Source of the DNA: Myxococcus virescens
Lineage (GTDB): Bacteria; Myxococcota; Myxococcia; Myxococcales; Myxococcaceae
Reading direction: 5' to 3'
Length of the DNA stretch: 64,000 nt
NCBI RefSeq assembly: GCF_900101905.1
Contig: NZ_FNAJ01000002.1
Span: 558,001-622,000, forward strand
Shown here piece after piece: positions 16,851 to 28,899 of this stretch; the first letter of the stretch is position 1, and each line of letters begins with the position of its first letter. The position numbers were made by a program, and so were the translations under genes. The notes beneath the pieces are model-generated. The model was given only the letters and a program-made list of their open reading frames with translations, searched no databases and was not told the DNA's origin.

Positions 16851-19800
16851 TTAGAGAGACAGGATGGCATACGCGCCCACCTCGAATTCGCGGCCTTCGA
16901 GTCCCTGGTCGAGCGCCGTCTGACTGAGTCCTTCCGAGTACTGGTCCAGCATGCGCACCAGTCCGCGCACGCCGAAGCGCGTCGTCACCGTCCCCATCAC
17001 CGGGCGCTTGAGGCCGTAGGACAGGTCTCCACCGAGCTGGATGGGGTAGGTGAGGTTGAAGACGCGGTGGTAGTCATACGGGCCCCAGTTGTTGAAGTGG
17101 AGCTGCGTGGTCAGCATCAGCGTGTCCCACAGCACGGAGGCATCCACGCCGAAGCGCCGCACCTGCCGGTCGTCCTCGCCGGAGGACTGGTTGCTGCCGG
17201 CGAAGGCGGCGCCGAAGATTTTCAGCCGCTGCATCGGGTTGGTCACCAATCGCAGCGTGGCCTCCCATTCGTCCCGGGCGGACGGCGCGTTGCCGAAGGC
17301 CACCATGCTGCCATCCGCGAGGATGGCGATGCCCGCGTCACGAGACGTCGGTTGCCGCCGGTACACCAGGTCCAGACCCGCGGCGAAGGGCGCGTCTTCA
17401 CGCATGTCGCGGTCCCACTGCCAGAACCAGGTGCCGGGCGTGGGGTCGAAGGTGAGGAGCAGCTCGGCGCCCAGCGTCTCGCGGTTGTCCAGGACGGTGA
17501 AGGCGTCCACCAGCACGTTGCGCGGACGCACGCCGGCGAAGTACCGCCCCGACTCCGGGTCGAACGCGTCCTCGATGCGTGGGTTGGGCCCGATGAGGGG
17601 CTTCTGGTACAGCAGGTTGGGCGACACCTGGAACGCGCTGCCGACCTGCACCACCGCGCCGGCCTGTCCACCGAAGTGGTTGCCACGGCCGCTCTCGCGC
17701 AGGCTCCAGCCCGTCAGCAGGATGCCCTGCTCCGGACCGCCGTCCGCCACCAGGCCGCGGTAGGAGCCCTGGAGGAACGTTCGCACCGCGCCCAGGTCAT
17801 ATGTGAGGCGTGCCTTGGCACCCAGGGTGTCGAGCATCCGGATTTCGTCCCGCATCACCTCGTAGCCGCTGTCGAGGTAGCTGGGGCCGTCCGTGGGGCG
17901 CGACCAGGTGAACGCCTCGCCCACGCGTTGCGGGGCGGCGAGGATGCCGCCCACCTCAAGCGCCATGGGCCCCTTCGTCCATCCCAGTGACACCGTCGAC
18001 CTGCGCGCCACGCGCTCGCGGATGACGGAGGCGGTGAGCTGGGTGGAGCCCCGGGCGATGTCCTCCTGGTGCATCAGCGTCAGCGTCACTGGCCCCACGT
18101 TCCGGCGGTACTTGGCGACGATGGACGGGTTGGCGCCCCAGTAGAGCTCCGGGCCCACCGCCACCTTGAGGCCCTCCAGGTTGTTCTTCCCGGTGAAGAC
18201 GACGCCGAAGGGCGCGTTGCCCTTGTAGATGTCCAGGGCGGGGCCGTAGTTCGCCTCTCGGTAGAGGCCGAAGAAGTCGCCTTCCTCGCCCCAGTGGTAG
18301 TGGGCGGTGCGGTAGAAGCCCTCCAACTGGAAGTCCGCTCGGTCCAGCTTGAACTCGGCCTGGTACAGCGCGAGCCGGTCCAGGCCCAGCGGCTGCTGCC
18401 CCGCCGGGTTGCCCACGCCGGGGACGGGGGCCTGGCCCACGCCGCCGTTGGCCGTCGTGGGCGCGGGGGGCGTGCCGCGGTTCTCATAGAAGATGTTGTT
18501 GAGGCGGTTCTGCGCCACGTTGCCCACGACGTTGAACGAGGCGCGCCCGTACACGCCCGAGGTCGGCTGGAGTGCCAGGTCGAAGAAGATGGACTCCGTG
18601 TGGTCCGCGGCCACCTGGTTGGGCCGCACCGTGGCGATGCTCCCGCGCGACAGCGAGCTGTCCATCAACAGGCGCAGGTTGGAGACGCGCACCGCGCTGA
18701 GGTCATCCGCCCGGGCCAGCGCCATGGACGACTCATAGCCGCGTGACAGCTCCGTGGGGCGGATGGACGCGAAGTGCTCGCGGATGGTGTCGGGGTTGGT
18801 GGTGGGGGCGTACGGGTCCATGCGGAAGGCCGCCTGGAGGACGTAGTACGCGGTGCGTGGTTGAATGCGCGCGATGCCGGCCTCGTCCTCGGGACCCAGC
18901 GCGCAGATGCCGAACCACTCCTCGTTCATGTTGTTCTGGCCCGGCACGAAGTCGGATTCGTAGCCGCCGTTGGGCCAGGACGCGGTGGTGTCGTGGACGG
19001 AGAGGTTGGCCTCCTGGTTGTACTTCCACCAGCCGTCCACCCACTGGAACACGAAGCCGCCCAGGGCGTTCTGTGCGCGGCCCTGTCCATAGGCCTGGGA
19101 GTAGATTTCCTCCCACTGCCTGCGCAGGTACTCGGCCTGCGCCAGGTGGTCCTCGCGGCCGGCCTTCGCGTCGTAGGCGTCCGCGCCGAACTCGGTGAAC
19201 ATGACGGGCTTGTTCAGCTTGCGCAGCACCTCGTCGAACAAGTCGCGGGCGGACGGGCCGCGGTAGACGTTGGAGCCCAGGATGTCCAGCTCGGGCATCA
19301 GCCGCGCGATGAGGTCGATGTACTGCAAGTCGCCATTGGCGATGGAGACGGGGTGCAGCGTGTCGCGCTGCTTGATGGTCCGCACCGCCTCGCCCATCAG
19401 CGAATAGAGGTGCTCCGCGCGGGCGGTGTCCTCCTGGCCGGGCAGCGCCTCGATTTCGAAGCCCGTCCAGTGCAGGCCGTAGTTGTTCTCATTGCCCAGC
19501 ATCCACATCAGCACGCCGGGCACGTCCCGGTACTTCTCCACCTTCTGCGCCAAATCGTTGAGCAGCGCTCGGCGGTGGTTGGGGTTGGAGTAGTCCGTGT
19601 TCGGCACCATGACGCCGTCCACGTTCGTGCCGTAGCGGCCCATGAGTGGGTTCACCACGGTGTAGATGCCGTAGTTCTTGTGGATGTACGTCACCCACTG
19701 CGGCGGGATGTCGTCGAACTGCCGGATGGCGTTGACGCCCATGTCGCGCAGCAGCGTCATCTCGCGGTGCAGCACCGCGCGGATGAAGTCCTCCTTCTGC

Positions 19801-20062
19801 GTCCACAGCGAGTACCGGTAGTTCTCGCCAATGGGCGTGTAGCCCCAGTTCATGCCGAAGATGGGGAAGTCCCGGCCGTTGACCTGGAGCTTGAAGCCGC
19901 GCTCGTCCCGGTACACGCGGACGGCCTGCGCCGCCGCGTTGATGGTGACGGGGGACACCCGCACCACCGGCGCGTCCGACGGAGGTGGGGGCGTCTCCGG
20001 CCCGCTGGGCGGCGGCACCTGACCCAGCGTGAGCGCGAGGCTGGTGACGAGGATGAGGGCGT

Positions 20063-20066
<4 letters not shown>
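16851..20066 (-). CDS. Clan GH-A glycoside hydrolase fused to a probable outer-membrane beta-barrel
   Basis: A 1071-residue protein. GTG 20066 (GTGA overlap with the GH1 stop) gives a signal-like hydrophobic N-terminus. Residues ~40-420 resemble a GH2/GH5-type TIM barrel, with the acid/base Glu193 in MWMLGNEN and the nucleophile Glu292 in VMFTEFG. From about 565 to the end the sequence turns into alternating amphipathic strands rich in Tyr/Trp/Phe with polar turns, as in outer-membrane barrels of porin type. So the enzyme is probably displayed at the outer membrane, cutting glucan for import. The exact GH family and the barrel are inferred from pattern. It ends in YAILSL, without the usual terminal Phe. 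Confidence 0.78.
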
Positions 20067-21413
<1,347 letters not shown>

Positions 21414-21433
<20 letters not shown>

Positions 21434-22409
21434 TGTCGGAGGCTCCTTTCGAGGATTCGAGATGGCAGCGGACCATGTGGGCCGCGCCGTGGACGTGAGC
21501 GGGGGGGAGGGTGTCGTGGCAGCGCGCGTCCGCATGGGGACAGCGGGGCGCGAAGGGGCAGCCGAACACCGGCCTGGGGCCCGTGGCGGGCCGCACGGGC
21601 AGCGGGGTGTTGAGGAAGTCCGCGCCATCCGGCACGGCGGACAGGAGCAGCCGGGTGTACGGGTGCCGGGGCGCGGCGAGCACGTCCGCCGTCCTGCCGG
21701 ACTCCACGACGCTGCCCGCGTACAGCACCAGGACGCGGTCGGCCAGGTGGCGCGCGCTGGCCAGGTCATGGGTGATGAAGAGGATGCCGATGCCGCGCTC
21801 GCGCGTCAGAGCGCGCAGCAGTTGGAGCACGCCCCGTCGCGTGGACACGTCCAGCATGGAGGTGGGCTCATCGGCGATGATGACGTCCGGCTCCACGGCC
21901 AGCGCGCGCGCCACCGCCACGCGTTGCCGCTGGCCGCCGGACAGCTCATGCGGGTAGCGCTGCGCCAGTTGCTCCGCGGGCGTCAGGCCCACGGACTCCA
22001 GCAGGGCGTGGACGCGGTCCTCGAGTCCGGCGCGTGTGGCCCGGCCATGGCGCAGCAGCGGGCGCTCCAGGTGATGGGCCACGGTGTGGACGGGGTTGAG
22101 TGAGGCGAAGGGGTCTTGGAAGACCATCTGCACGCGGCCCCGGTACGCGAGCGACGCGCCGCCGCGCTCCAGGGTGAGTACGTCCTTGCCGCCCAGCCGC
22201 AGGCTGCCAGCATCCGGCGTGTCCAGCCGCGCCAGCACCCGGGCCAGGGTGGACTTTCCGCTGCCGGACTCGCCCACCAGCGCGACGATTTCGCCGCGCT
22301 CCAGGGTGAAGGACACGCGGTTGAGAAGGGTGCGGCGCGACCGGGAGAGGAAGCCGCCCACGGGCACCGTGCGCAGCAACTCCGTGGCCTCCAGCAGTGG
22401 GGCGCTCAT
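21414..22409 (-). CDS. ABC importer ATPase, OppF/DppF-like
   Basis: A 331-residue ATPase of the oligopeptide/oligosaccharide importer type: Walker A GESGSGKST (46-54), signature LSGGQRQRV, Walker B IIADEP, and the C-terminal Cys-rich extension (GCPFAPRCP ... C) of this subfamily. Start ATG 22409 overlaps the stop of the fused permease/ATPase gene (ATGA). It pairs with the ATPase half of that fusion to form the two nucleotide-binding sites of one importer. Peptide importers share the family, so substrate is inferred from the glycosidase neighbours. Confidence 0.92.
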
Positions 22410-24166
22410 CGGCCACCTCCCTGCGCGGCGGCCTGGGGCGGCGCGCGCTCCGAGCTCGCCCGCGTCACGTCCGCCGGCACCTGCGCGTCCGCGGCGCTCA
22501 GGTGGGGGAAGGAGGACAGCAGCAGGCGCGTGTATGGGTGGCGCGCGTCCGTGCGCAGGCGCTCGGCGGTGTCCAACTCCACCAGCTTGCCGCCCTGGAG
22601 CACACCCACTCGGTCCGAAAGCGCGAGCAGCAGTGGCAAATCGTGCGTGATGAAGAGCACCGCGAAGCCCAGCCGCTGCTTCAACTCCAGCACCCGCTGG
22701 AGCAACTCCTTCTGCACCACGACGTCCAGCGCCGTGGTGGGCTCGTCCATCACCACCAGCTTCGGCTCCAGGGCCAGCGCCAGGGCGATGCCCACGCGCT
22801 GCCGCATTCCACCGGAGAGCTGGTGCGGCCACGCGCCCACCAGCTGCGGCGCCAGCCCCACCATGGCCAGCAGCTCCCGTGCCCGGGCATGGGCCGCGGC
22901 GCGGGTGGTCCGCCCATGGGCGGCGAGGGTGTCGTGGAACTGGTCCCCCAGCGTGAGCACCGGGTTGAGCGCGCTCATCGCGCTCTGGAAGACCATGGAC
23001 ACCTGGCTCCAGCGGTATGCGCGCAGCGCGGTTTCATCCAGCGCCGTGACGTCCGTGCCATTCAGGAGGATGCGGCCCTGCGTGATGCTGGCGGCCGGAG
23101 GCAGCAGGCGCAGCAGCGCGTATCCCAGCGTCGACTTGCCGCTGCCGGACTCACCCGCAAGTCCGAACACCTCACCGGGCGCGATGTCGAAGGACACTGA
23201 GTCCACCACCCGCGCGGGCCCACGCTCCGTGGCGTATTCGATGCACACGTCCCGGAAGCTCAGCAGGGCACCGGACGGCGGCGCCGCGTCCGCCGAAGAG
23301 GACCGCGCCGAGCGGACCGCCGTGGTCGCCACCAGCGGCGCCTTCAGCGCCGGATTGGTCACCTCGTCGATGGCGGAGCTGAGCAGCGTCAGCGAGAAGC
23401 CGACCAGCGCGATGCACACACCGGTGGGCACGAAGACCCACCAGGAGCGCGTCAGCAGCGCCGCGTCGTTGCCGGCCCAGTAGAGGTTGGTACCCCACGT
23501 CACCGCGCCCACGTCGCCCAGGCCGAGGAACTCCAGGCCCACCTGCGCGCCCACCGCGTAGAGCGTGTTGCCAATGAACGACGAGCCCAGCAGCGACGCC
23601 ATGTTGGGCAGCAGCTCCCGGACGACGATGCGCGAGCGGCTCTCTCCCGCGACGAACGCGGCGGAGACGAAGTCCCGGTTGCGCAGGGCCATGGCCTCGG
23701 CGCGGAAGACGCGCGCGTTCCAGGCCCAGCCGGCCAGCGACAGCACCACCACCATGCGGAAGGGGCCGGAGGGCAGGTAGGCGCCCAGGACGATGGCCAG
23801 CGGAAGGCCGGGGATGACGAGGAAGACGTTGGTGGTGAGCGTCAGCACGTCATCCACGCGGCGGCCCAGATACCCGGACGTCACGCCGATGAGCGCGCCC
23901 AGGAGCGTGACGAGCGCGCCCACCGCGAAGCCGATGGCCAGCGTCTCGCGCGCGCCCACCACCGTCTGCGCCAGCACGTCCTGCCCCTGGCCCGTGGTGC
24001 CGAACCAGTGCGCGGAGGAGGGCGGTTGGTGGGGGCGGCCCACCAGCTCCGTGGGGTCCATCACCAGCCAGGGCCCGATGAGCGCGAGCACGATGAAGCC
24101 CAGCAGGATGCTCCCGCCCACCGCCGCCTTGCGTTGGCGCAGCAGCCGTCGAAGAAGGTCACGCAT
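22406..24166 (-). CDS. Fused ABC permease (DppC-like) and ATPase (DppD-like)
   Basis: A 586-residue protein joining two importer subunits normally made separately. Residues 1-275 are a DppC-type permease with about six helices and an EAA-like loop near 168-188. A ~25-residue Ala/Ser-rich linker leads to an ATPase (about 300-560) with Walker A GESGSGKST (338-346), signature LSGGMRQR (450-457) and Walker B VVMDEP. The frame is continuous, with no sign of a frameshift. Start ATG 24166 overlaps the DppB-like gene by 8 bases, and its stop overlaps the DppF-like gene. Such DppCD fusions occur in some bacteria. Confidence 0.92.
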   Translation of the reverse strand: MRDLLRRLLRQRKAAVGGSILLGFIVLALIGPWLVMDPTELVGRPHQPPSSAHWFGTTGQGQDVLAQTVVGARETLAIGFAVGALVTLLGALIGVTSGYLGRRVDDVLTLTTNVFLVIPGLPLAIVLGAYLPSGPFRMVVVLSLAGWAWNARVFRAEAMALRNRDFVSAAFVAGESRSRIVVRELLPNMASLLGSSFIGNTLYAVGAQVGLEFLGLGDVGAVTWGTNLYWAGNDAALLTRSWWVFVPTGVCIALVGFSLTLLSSAIDEVTNPALKAPLVATTAVRSARSSSADAAPPSGALLSFRDVCIEYATERGPARVVDSVSFDIAPGEVFGLAGESGSGKSTLGYALLRLLPPAASITQGRILLNGTDVTALDETALRAYRWSQVSMVFQSAMSALNPVLTLGDQFHDTLAAHGRTTRAAAHARARELLAMVGLAPQLVGAWPHQLSGGMRQRVGIALALALEPKLVVMDEPTTALDVVVQKELLQRVLELKQRLGFAVLFITHDLPLLLALSDRVGVLQGGKLVELDTAERLRTDARHPYTRLLLSSFPHLSAADAQVPADVTRASSERAPPQAAAQGGGR

Positions 24167-25139
24167 GGGCGCGGGTCCTCGGGTCCAGCCACAGACACAG
24201 CAGGTCCACGGCGAAGTTCGCGGCGAGCACGGCGAAGGTGATGGTCAGGAAGAGCCCCTGCATGAGGGGGTAGTCCTGATTGCGCACGGCCAGGATGAGC
24301 AGGTAGCCGGTGCCCGGGTACGAGAAGACAATCTCCGTCAGCAGCGAGCCGCTCAGCACGAAGCCCAGCGCCATGCCGAAGCCCGTGACGTTGGGCAGCA
24401 GCGCGTTGCGCGCGGCGTAGCGCAGCATCACCTGCCGGGGCGGAAGTCCCTTCGCGTGCGCCAGCCGGAGCGTGTCCGTGCCCAGCGTGGCCACCATGGT
24501 GTTGCGCATGCTCAGCATCCACCCGCCCAGCGTGGCCGCGACGATGGAGGCCGCGGGCAGGAAGGCGTGCCGCGCCACGTCCGCCGCGAAGGTGAAGGAC
24601 AGCGCCGGCTCCAGGTCGTGCGAGTACGCGTGCCGCAGCGGGAACCAGCCCAGCCCGAACCCGAAGAGGTACAGGGCCAGCATGGCCAGCCAGAAGTAGG
24701 GGAAGGCCCCCAGGAAGGCGAGCGCCGGCGCCACCGTCGCGTCCAGCCACCCGCCGCGGTTCCACGCGGCCAGCACGCCCAGCATGGAGCCCACCGTGAA
24801 GCTGATGACGACCGCGCACCCGGCCAGCCCCAGCGTCCACAAGAGGCCGGTGCCAATCACCTCGGACACAGGCGCCGGGTAGTACGCGTAGGACAGGCCC
24901 AGGTCGCCGCGCAGCAGGTGCTTCAGGTACGTGGCGTACTGCACGTACCAGGGCGCCTCCGTGAAGCCGAAGGCGGTGCGCAGCGCCACCATGGCCTCGG
25001 GCTGCACGCGGCCCTCGAAGCGCGCGAACATGGCGGACGCCGGGTCACCGGGCGCCAGCCGGGGGATGACGAAGTTGAGCGTCAAGGACGCCCAGGCCGC
25101 CAGCAGGTAGAAGCCCAACCTCCGCAGGACGTAGGCCAT
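24159..25139 (-). CDS. ABC importer permease, DppB-like
   Basis: A 326-residue inner-membrane permease with about six helices. It has the DppB/OppB N-terminal pattern (first helix, then RLAPGDP at 27-33), a large periplasmic segment, and an EAA-type loop (GLPPRQVMLRYAARN). It lies 5 bases after the binding-protein gene and overlaps the next gene by 8. The channel would be formed with the permease half of the fused protein. Confidence 0.94.
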   Translation of the reverse strand: MAYVLRRLGFYLLAAWASLTLNFVIPRLAPGDPASAMFARFEGRVQPEAMVALRTAFGFTEAPWYVQYATYLKHLLRGDLGLSYAYYPAPVSEVIGTGLLWTLGLAGCAVVISFTVGSMLGVLAAWNRGGWLDATVAPALAFLGAFPYFWLAMLALYLFGFGLGWFPLRHAYSHDLEPALSFTFAADVARHAFLPAASIVAATLGGWMLSMRNTMVATLGTDTLRLAHAKGLPPRQVMLRYAARNALLPNVTGFGMALGFVLSGSLLTEIVFSYPGTGYLLILAVRNQDYPLMQGLFLTITFAVLAANFAVDLLCLWLDPRTRAHA

Positions 25140-25144
25140 GGCGC

Positions 25145-26785
25145 TCAGGGCTCCCTGGGGACGAGCGACGTCAGCACCAGCAGGCTGTCGGGCTCGGCAT
25201 GGGGGGACAGGCGTGCGTAGGGGTTCTGCTCGGTGGGAAAGCCGGTGAAGCGCCGCGAGTTGGACTCGCCCCAGGATGGGTTGGGGAAGAGGGGGATGGA
25301 CGGCGCCAGCTCGGAGTAGCGCCGCTGCACCGCCGCCATCAGCGCGCGCTGCGCGTCCTCGGTGTCCGCGCGCTCGAAGCGCGTCAGCAGCGCGTCCGCC
25401 GCCTCATCACCGAAGCGGTGCCAGTTGGACGCGGCCACTTCGCCCACCGGGCGCACGGTGCGCGGGGACAACTGCCACTTGTAGAAGGTGTACGGCGTGG
25501 GGCCGTCCAGGGACCAGGAGATGGCCAGTTGGAACTCACCCTTCTGGAGCCGCGCGTACCACGCGCCGAACTCGTAGGTGCGCAGCTGCGCCTGCACGCC
25601 CAGCTTCCGCAAGTCCCGCGCGACCACCTGTCCGGCGCGCACCCAGTCGGACCAGCCGCCCACCACCTCGATGTCCAGCGCGAGCGGCTGGCCATCCGCC
25701 TTGCGCCGCAGCCCGTCCGGGCCTTCCTTCAAGCCCGCCTCGTCCAGCAGCCGCTTCGCCGCCGCCAGGTCGTGCTTCACCCACGCACCCTGGGCCGCGT
25801 CCGCGTCGCGCCACGCGGTGTATGCGTCGCTGAGCGCGGTGGCGTCCGCCGGCCGCGTGTAGCCGTACATGGCGACCTCCACCAGCCGCTCGCGGTCCAA
25901 CGCCATGCTCAGTGCCTTGCGCACGCGCACGTCGTCCAGCGGCGGCAGGGTGGTGTTGGGGTAGAGGAAGACGGTGCTGCCGTAGAGCGGGAACCAGCGG
26001 CCATGGTGCGCCGGGTCCCTGGCGACGAAGGTGCGGTCCACGGCGGGGACGAAGTTGCCCGCCCAGTCCACTTCCCCCTCCACCAGCGCCAGGTTGGCCT
26101 GGTCGTTGGTGGGGAAGGCCAGGAAGCGCAGCGCGGAGACGGCGGGCTTGCCGGGCTGCCAGTAGTGCGGGTTGCGGCCCAGCTCGTAGACCTGGTTGCG
26201 GAAGACGGTGACCTCGGTGAAGGGCCCGGTGGCCACCGGCCGCGGGTTGGTGAACGTCACCGGGTCCGCCACCTTCTCCCAGACGTGCCGGGGGACGATG
26301 GGCTGCTGCGCCAGCTCCGCGAAGCCGGGGATGTAGATGCGGGAGAACTGGAAGGCCACCGTGTGCGCGTCCTCCGCGCGCACGTCCTCCACGAAGCGCC
26401 ACACGCCGCCCGCGTCCAGCGCCGCGTGCTGCCTGAGCAACTGGAAGGTGAAGGCCACGTCGTCCGCGGTGAAGGGCCTTCCATCGGACCAGCGCACGCC
26501 GGGGCGCAGGGTGAAGCGCAGCGTGCGGCGGTCCTCGGACCACGCGTGGCCGGTGGCCAGCCAGGGCGTCCACTGGCCCACCGCGGGGCTGAAGATTTCA
26601 AGGCACTCGTAGATGCCCGCGCGCGTGGGCCAACGAGCGCCCGCGCCCGCGAACAGCGGGTTGAAGTTGCGCACCCAGGTGCTCTGTTGCTCCACGGAGA
26701 CGAACAGCACTCCGGGCGGCCGTGGGCGGGGTTCCACCTTGCAGGCCACCAACAGGAGTGTCAGCGCCCAGCGCGCGACCCTCAC
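25145..26785 (-). CDS. Family 5 extracellular solute-binding lipoprotein of the importer
   Basis: A 546-residue binding protein of the SBP_bac_5 family used by oligopeptide and beta-oligosaccharide importers. It has a lipobox LLVAC (Cys15), the family's R-P-G-V-R-W-S-D-G-R-P-F-T-A-D-D-V block and the D-D-V-R-V-R-K-A-L-S-M block. GTG 26785 overlaps the GH16 stop (GTGA) and gives the signal peptide; a much longer upstream frame is spurious. Family 5 proteins that bind cellobiose or laminari-oligosaccharides are known in other bacteria, and GH16, GH1 and ROK neighbours favour that here over peptides. Confidence 0.9.
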   Translation of the reverse strand: MRVARWALTLLLVACKVEPRPRPPGVLFVSVEQQSTWVRNFNPLFAGAGARWPTRAGIYECLEIFSPAVGQWTPWLATGHAWSEDRRTLRFTLRPGVRWSDGRPFTADDVAFTFQLLRQHAALDAGGVWRFVEDVRAEDAHTVAFQFSRIYIPGFAELAQQPIVPRHVWEKVADPVTFTNPRPVATGPFTEVTVFRNQVYELGRNPHYWQPGKPAVSALRFLAFPTNDQANLALVEGEVDWAGNFVPAVDRTFVARDPAHHGRWFPLYGSTVFLYPNTTLPPLDDVRVRKALSMALDRERLVEVAMYGYTRPADATALSDAYTAWRDADAAQGAWVKHDLAAAKRLLDEAGLKEGPDGLRRKADGQPLALDIEVVGGWSDWVRAGQVVARDLRKLGVQAQLRTYEFGAWYARLQKGEFQLAISWSLDGPTPYTFYKWQLSPRTVRPVGEVAASNWHRFGDEAADALLTRFERADTEDAQRALMAAVQRRYSELAPSIPLFPNPSWGESNSRRFTGFPTEQNPYARLSPHAEPDSLLVLTSLVPREP

Positions 26786-27636
26786 GTGGGCCTCGCGTAG
26801 ACGCGGACGTAGTCCACCTTCATCTGCTGCGGGAACACCGTGTCCCTGCCCACCGGGCCAACGAAGTTTCCCCCCACCGCGACGTTGAGGATGATGAATT
26901 GGGGCTGGTCGAACACCCAGCGGGCGCCCTCGGGGAGCTGGGCGGGCGTCGCCTCGAAGAAGGCGGTGCCGTCCAGGAACCAGCGGATGCGGTTCGGCTC
27001 CCACTCCACCGCGTAGACGTGGAAGTCCTCGTTCAGCCGGACGCCGCTGACGACGTAGTCCTGGCCGAGGTTGTCGCCGGCGGAGTACCCCGGCCCGTGC
27101 AGCGAGCCCCGGAGGATGGACGGCAGCTGGCCCCGGTACTCCATGATGTCGATTTCGCCGCACTCCGGCCAATCGACGCTGTTGATGTTCGCGCCCAGCA
27201 TCCAGAAGGCGGGCCAGATGCCGCGGCCCACGGGGAGCTGGATGCGCGCCTCGATGCGGCCATACGTGGTTTCGTAGCGGCCCTGCGTCCGGATGCGCCC
27301 GGAGGTGTAGTCCCGGCTGTTGTAGCGCTCGCGGCGCGCGGTGATGACCAGGTTGCCGGCGCCGTCATGCGCGGTGTTCTCGGTCCGGTCGGTGTTGAAC
27401 TCCTGCTGCTCGTTCCCCCAGCCGTGTCCCCCCACGTCGTGCACCCACCGCTCGGGTGAGGGCGGCGTCCCCTCCGGTCCATCGAACTCGTCCTGCCACA
27501 CCAGCTCCCAGTCCGTGCTGGGCTGCGGATGGGTGAGGGGCGGCGGGGTGCCAGGGCGGTTCACCCGGTTGGCGGCCGGGTCACAGGCGAGGCCCGTCAG
27601 GGCCAGGGCCACGGGGAGGAGGCGCTGGAGCGTCAT
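26782..27636 (-). CDS. GH16 beta-glucanase (laminarinase-like)
   Basis: A 284-residue family 16 enzyme with the catalytic GEIDIME motif (nucleophile Glu161, Asp163, acid/base Glu166). This E-x-D-x-x-E form without insertion and the W-P-A-F-W-M-L-G block are typical of beta-1,3- or beta-1,3-1,4-glucanases. The signal peptide ends near Cys18 (GLAC), a non-canonical lipobox, so lipid anchoring is possible. Start ATG 27636 overlaps the ROK stop (ATGA). It should cut large glucans outside the cell into fragments for the importer encoded next. Confidence 0.93.
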   Translation of the reverse strand: MTLQRLLPVALALTGLACDPAANRVNRPGTPPPLTHPQPSTDWELVWQDEFDGPEGTPPSPERWVHDVGGHGWGNEQQEFNTDRTENTAHDGAGNLVITARRERYNSRDYTSGRIRTQGRYETTYGRIEARIQLPVGRGIWPAFWMLGANINSVDWPECGEIDIMEYRGQLPSILRGSLHGPGYSAGDNLGQDYVVSGVRLNEDFHVYAVEWEPNRIRWFLDGTAFFEATPAQLPEGARWVFDQPQFIILNVAVGGNFVGPVGRDTVFPQQMKVDYVRVYARPT

Positions 27637-28859
27637 GCAGGTTTGCCTATGTGTTGGAGGGGGAAGAGGGTTCGGTCACGCAGCGCGGCCTGGAGCACCA
27701 GGGTGGCCGCGCCCACGGCGATGGCGCGGTCTCCCAGCGCGGAGGTGACGATGCGCGTCTCCGCCATGGAGGTGGACAGCGCCCGCTTGCGCACCGACGC
27801 GCGGAGCGGGTCCAGCAGCAGGTCTCCCACCGACGAGATTTCGCCGCCGAGCACGACGATGGCGGGGTTGAGCAGGTTCAGCAGACCGGCCACGGCGATG
27901 CCCAGGTAGTGCCCGAGCCCGTCGATGACCTGACGCGCGGCCGGCTCACCCGCCCGCGCGCCTTCCACCAGCTCGCGCACCGTGAGGGCGCGCTTGTCCT
28001 TGCGGCCCATCAGCTCCCGCGCCCGCTCCAGCAGGGCCGCGGACCCGATGAGCGTGACGAGGCAGCCGCGCAGGCCGCACACGCACTGCGGTCCGGAGGA
28101 GTCCACCGCCATGTGGCTGATTTCGCCCGCGGTGCCGCCCGCGCCACGGTAGACGTCGCCGTGGATGATGTGGCCGGAGCCGATGCCCGTGGCCAGCTTG
28201 ATGTACGCCAGGTCCTCGCCGTTGACGCCCGCGCCCCAGTAGCACTCCGACAGCGCGCCCAGGTTCGCGTCGTTGTCCACGAACACCGGCAGGCCGAACG
28301 CGCTCCGCAGCGACTCCTGCACGTCGTAGTCGCGCCAGGCCGGCACCAGCAGCGGGGACAGCTTTCCGGGAGCGGACGGGTGGACGGGGCTGGGCACGGC
28401 GATGCCCATGCCCGCCACGGAGCGGCGCGGTACGCGTTCGGCGTCCAGGACCTCTTGAACCAGCTCGCGCACCTTCTGGAGCGTGCCCTTGGGGTCCTCG
28501 CGGACGGCATGGCTGGCGTGCCGGTACGCGCGCACCCGGCCGCGCAGGTCGGTGAGCGCGGCCGTCACGTGGGTGGCGCCCATCTCCACGCCGATGAGGC
28601 TGAACGCGTCATCGCAGAAGCCGATGAGGGTGGGGCGACGGCCGCCTCGGGACACCCCGGCGCCAATGCTGCGCACCAGGCCGGAGCGCTCCAGGTCCGC
28701 CACGATGGCGGAGACGGTCGACGGACTGAGCTCCGTCCGCCGGGCGATCTCCGCCCGGGAAATCTGACGCTCGCGCCAGATCATGTTGAGCAGCAGGCTG
28801 CTGTTCTGCGCGCGCATGCCCGCCGCATCGACCGTCGTCACCGCCGTTCCCACTCGCAT
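27633..28859 (-). CDS. ROK family transcriptional repressor
   Basis: A 408-residue protein with an N-terminal winged helix-turn-helix (about 34-60, ISRAEIARRTELSPSTV) and a ROK sugar-kinase-like domain holding V-D-N-D-A-N (194-199), GEISHM and the zinc motif C-V-C-G-L-R-G-C (259-266). Homologues such as NagC and XylR sense sugars or sugar phosphates and repress catabolic genes. ATG 28859 follows an AGAGG site. Its stop overlaps the GH16 start, so it probably regulates the downstream glucan operon and itself. Confidence 0.93.
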   Translation of the reverse strand: MRVGTAVTTVDAAGMRAQNSSLLLNMIWRERQISRAEIARRTELSPSTVSAIVADLERSGLVRSIGAGVSRGGRRPTLIGFCDDAFSLIGVEMGATHVTAALTDLRGRVRAYRHASHAVREDPKGTLQKVRELVQEVLDAERVPRRSVAGMGIAVPSPVHPSAPGKLSPLLVPAWRDYDVQESLRSAFGLPVFVDNDANLGALSECYWGAGVNGEDLAYIKLATGIGSGHIIHGDVYRGAGGTAGEISHMAVDSSGPQCVCGLRGCLVTLIGSAALLERARELMGRKDKRALTVRELVEGARAGEPAARQVIDGLGHYLGIAVAGLLNLLNPAIVVLGGEISSVGDLLLDPLRASVRKRALSTSMAETRIVTSALGDRAIAVGAATLVLQAALRDRTLFPLQHIGKPA

Positions 28860-28899
28860 CGTCCTCTCGCTCCGTTCCGCCGCGAGGATGGGGTGGGTG

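Noticed and set aside
22406-24166. Permease/ATPase fusion as an assembly frameshift
   Set aside because: The linker is in frame without a stop, and both domains are complete.
25145-27172. Long N-terminal extension of the binding protein
   Set aside because: The extra residues overlap the GH16 gene and lack similarity; GTG 26785 gives a proper signal peptide and a GTGA overlap.
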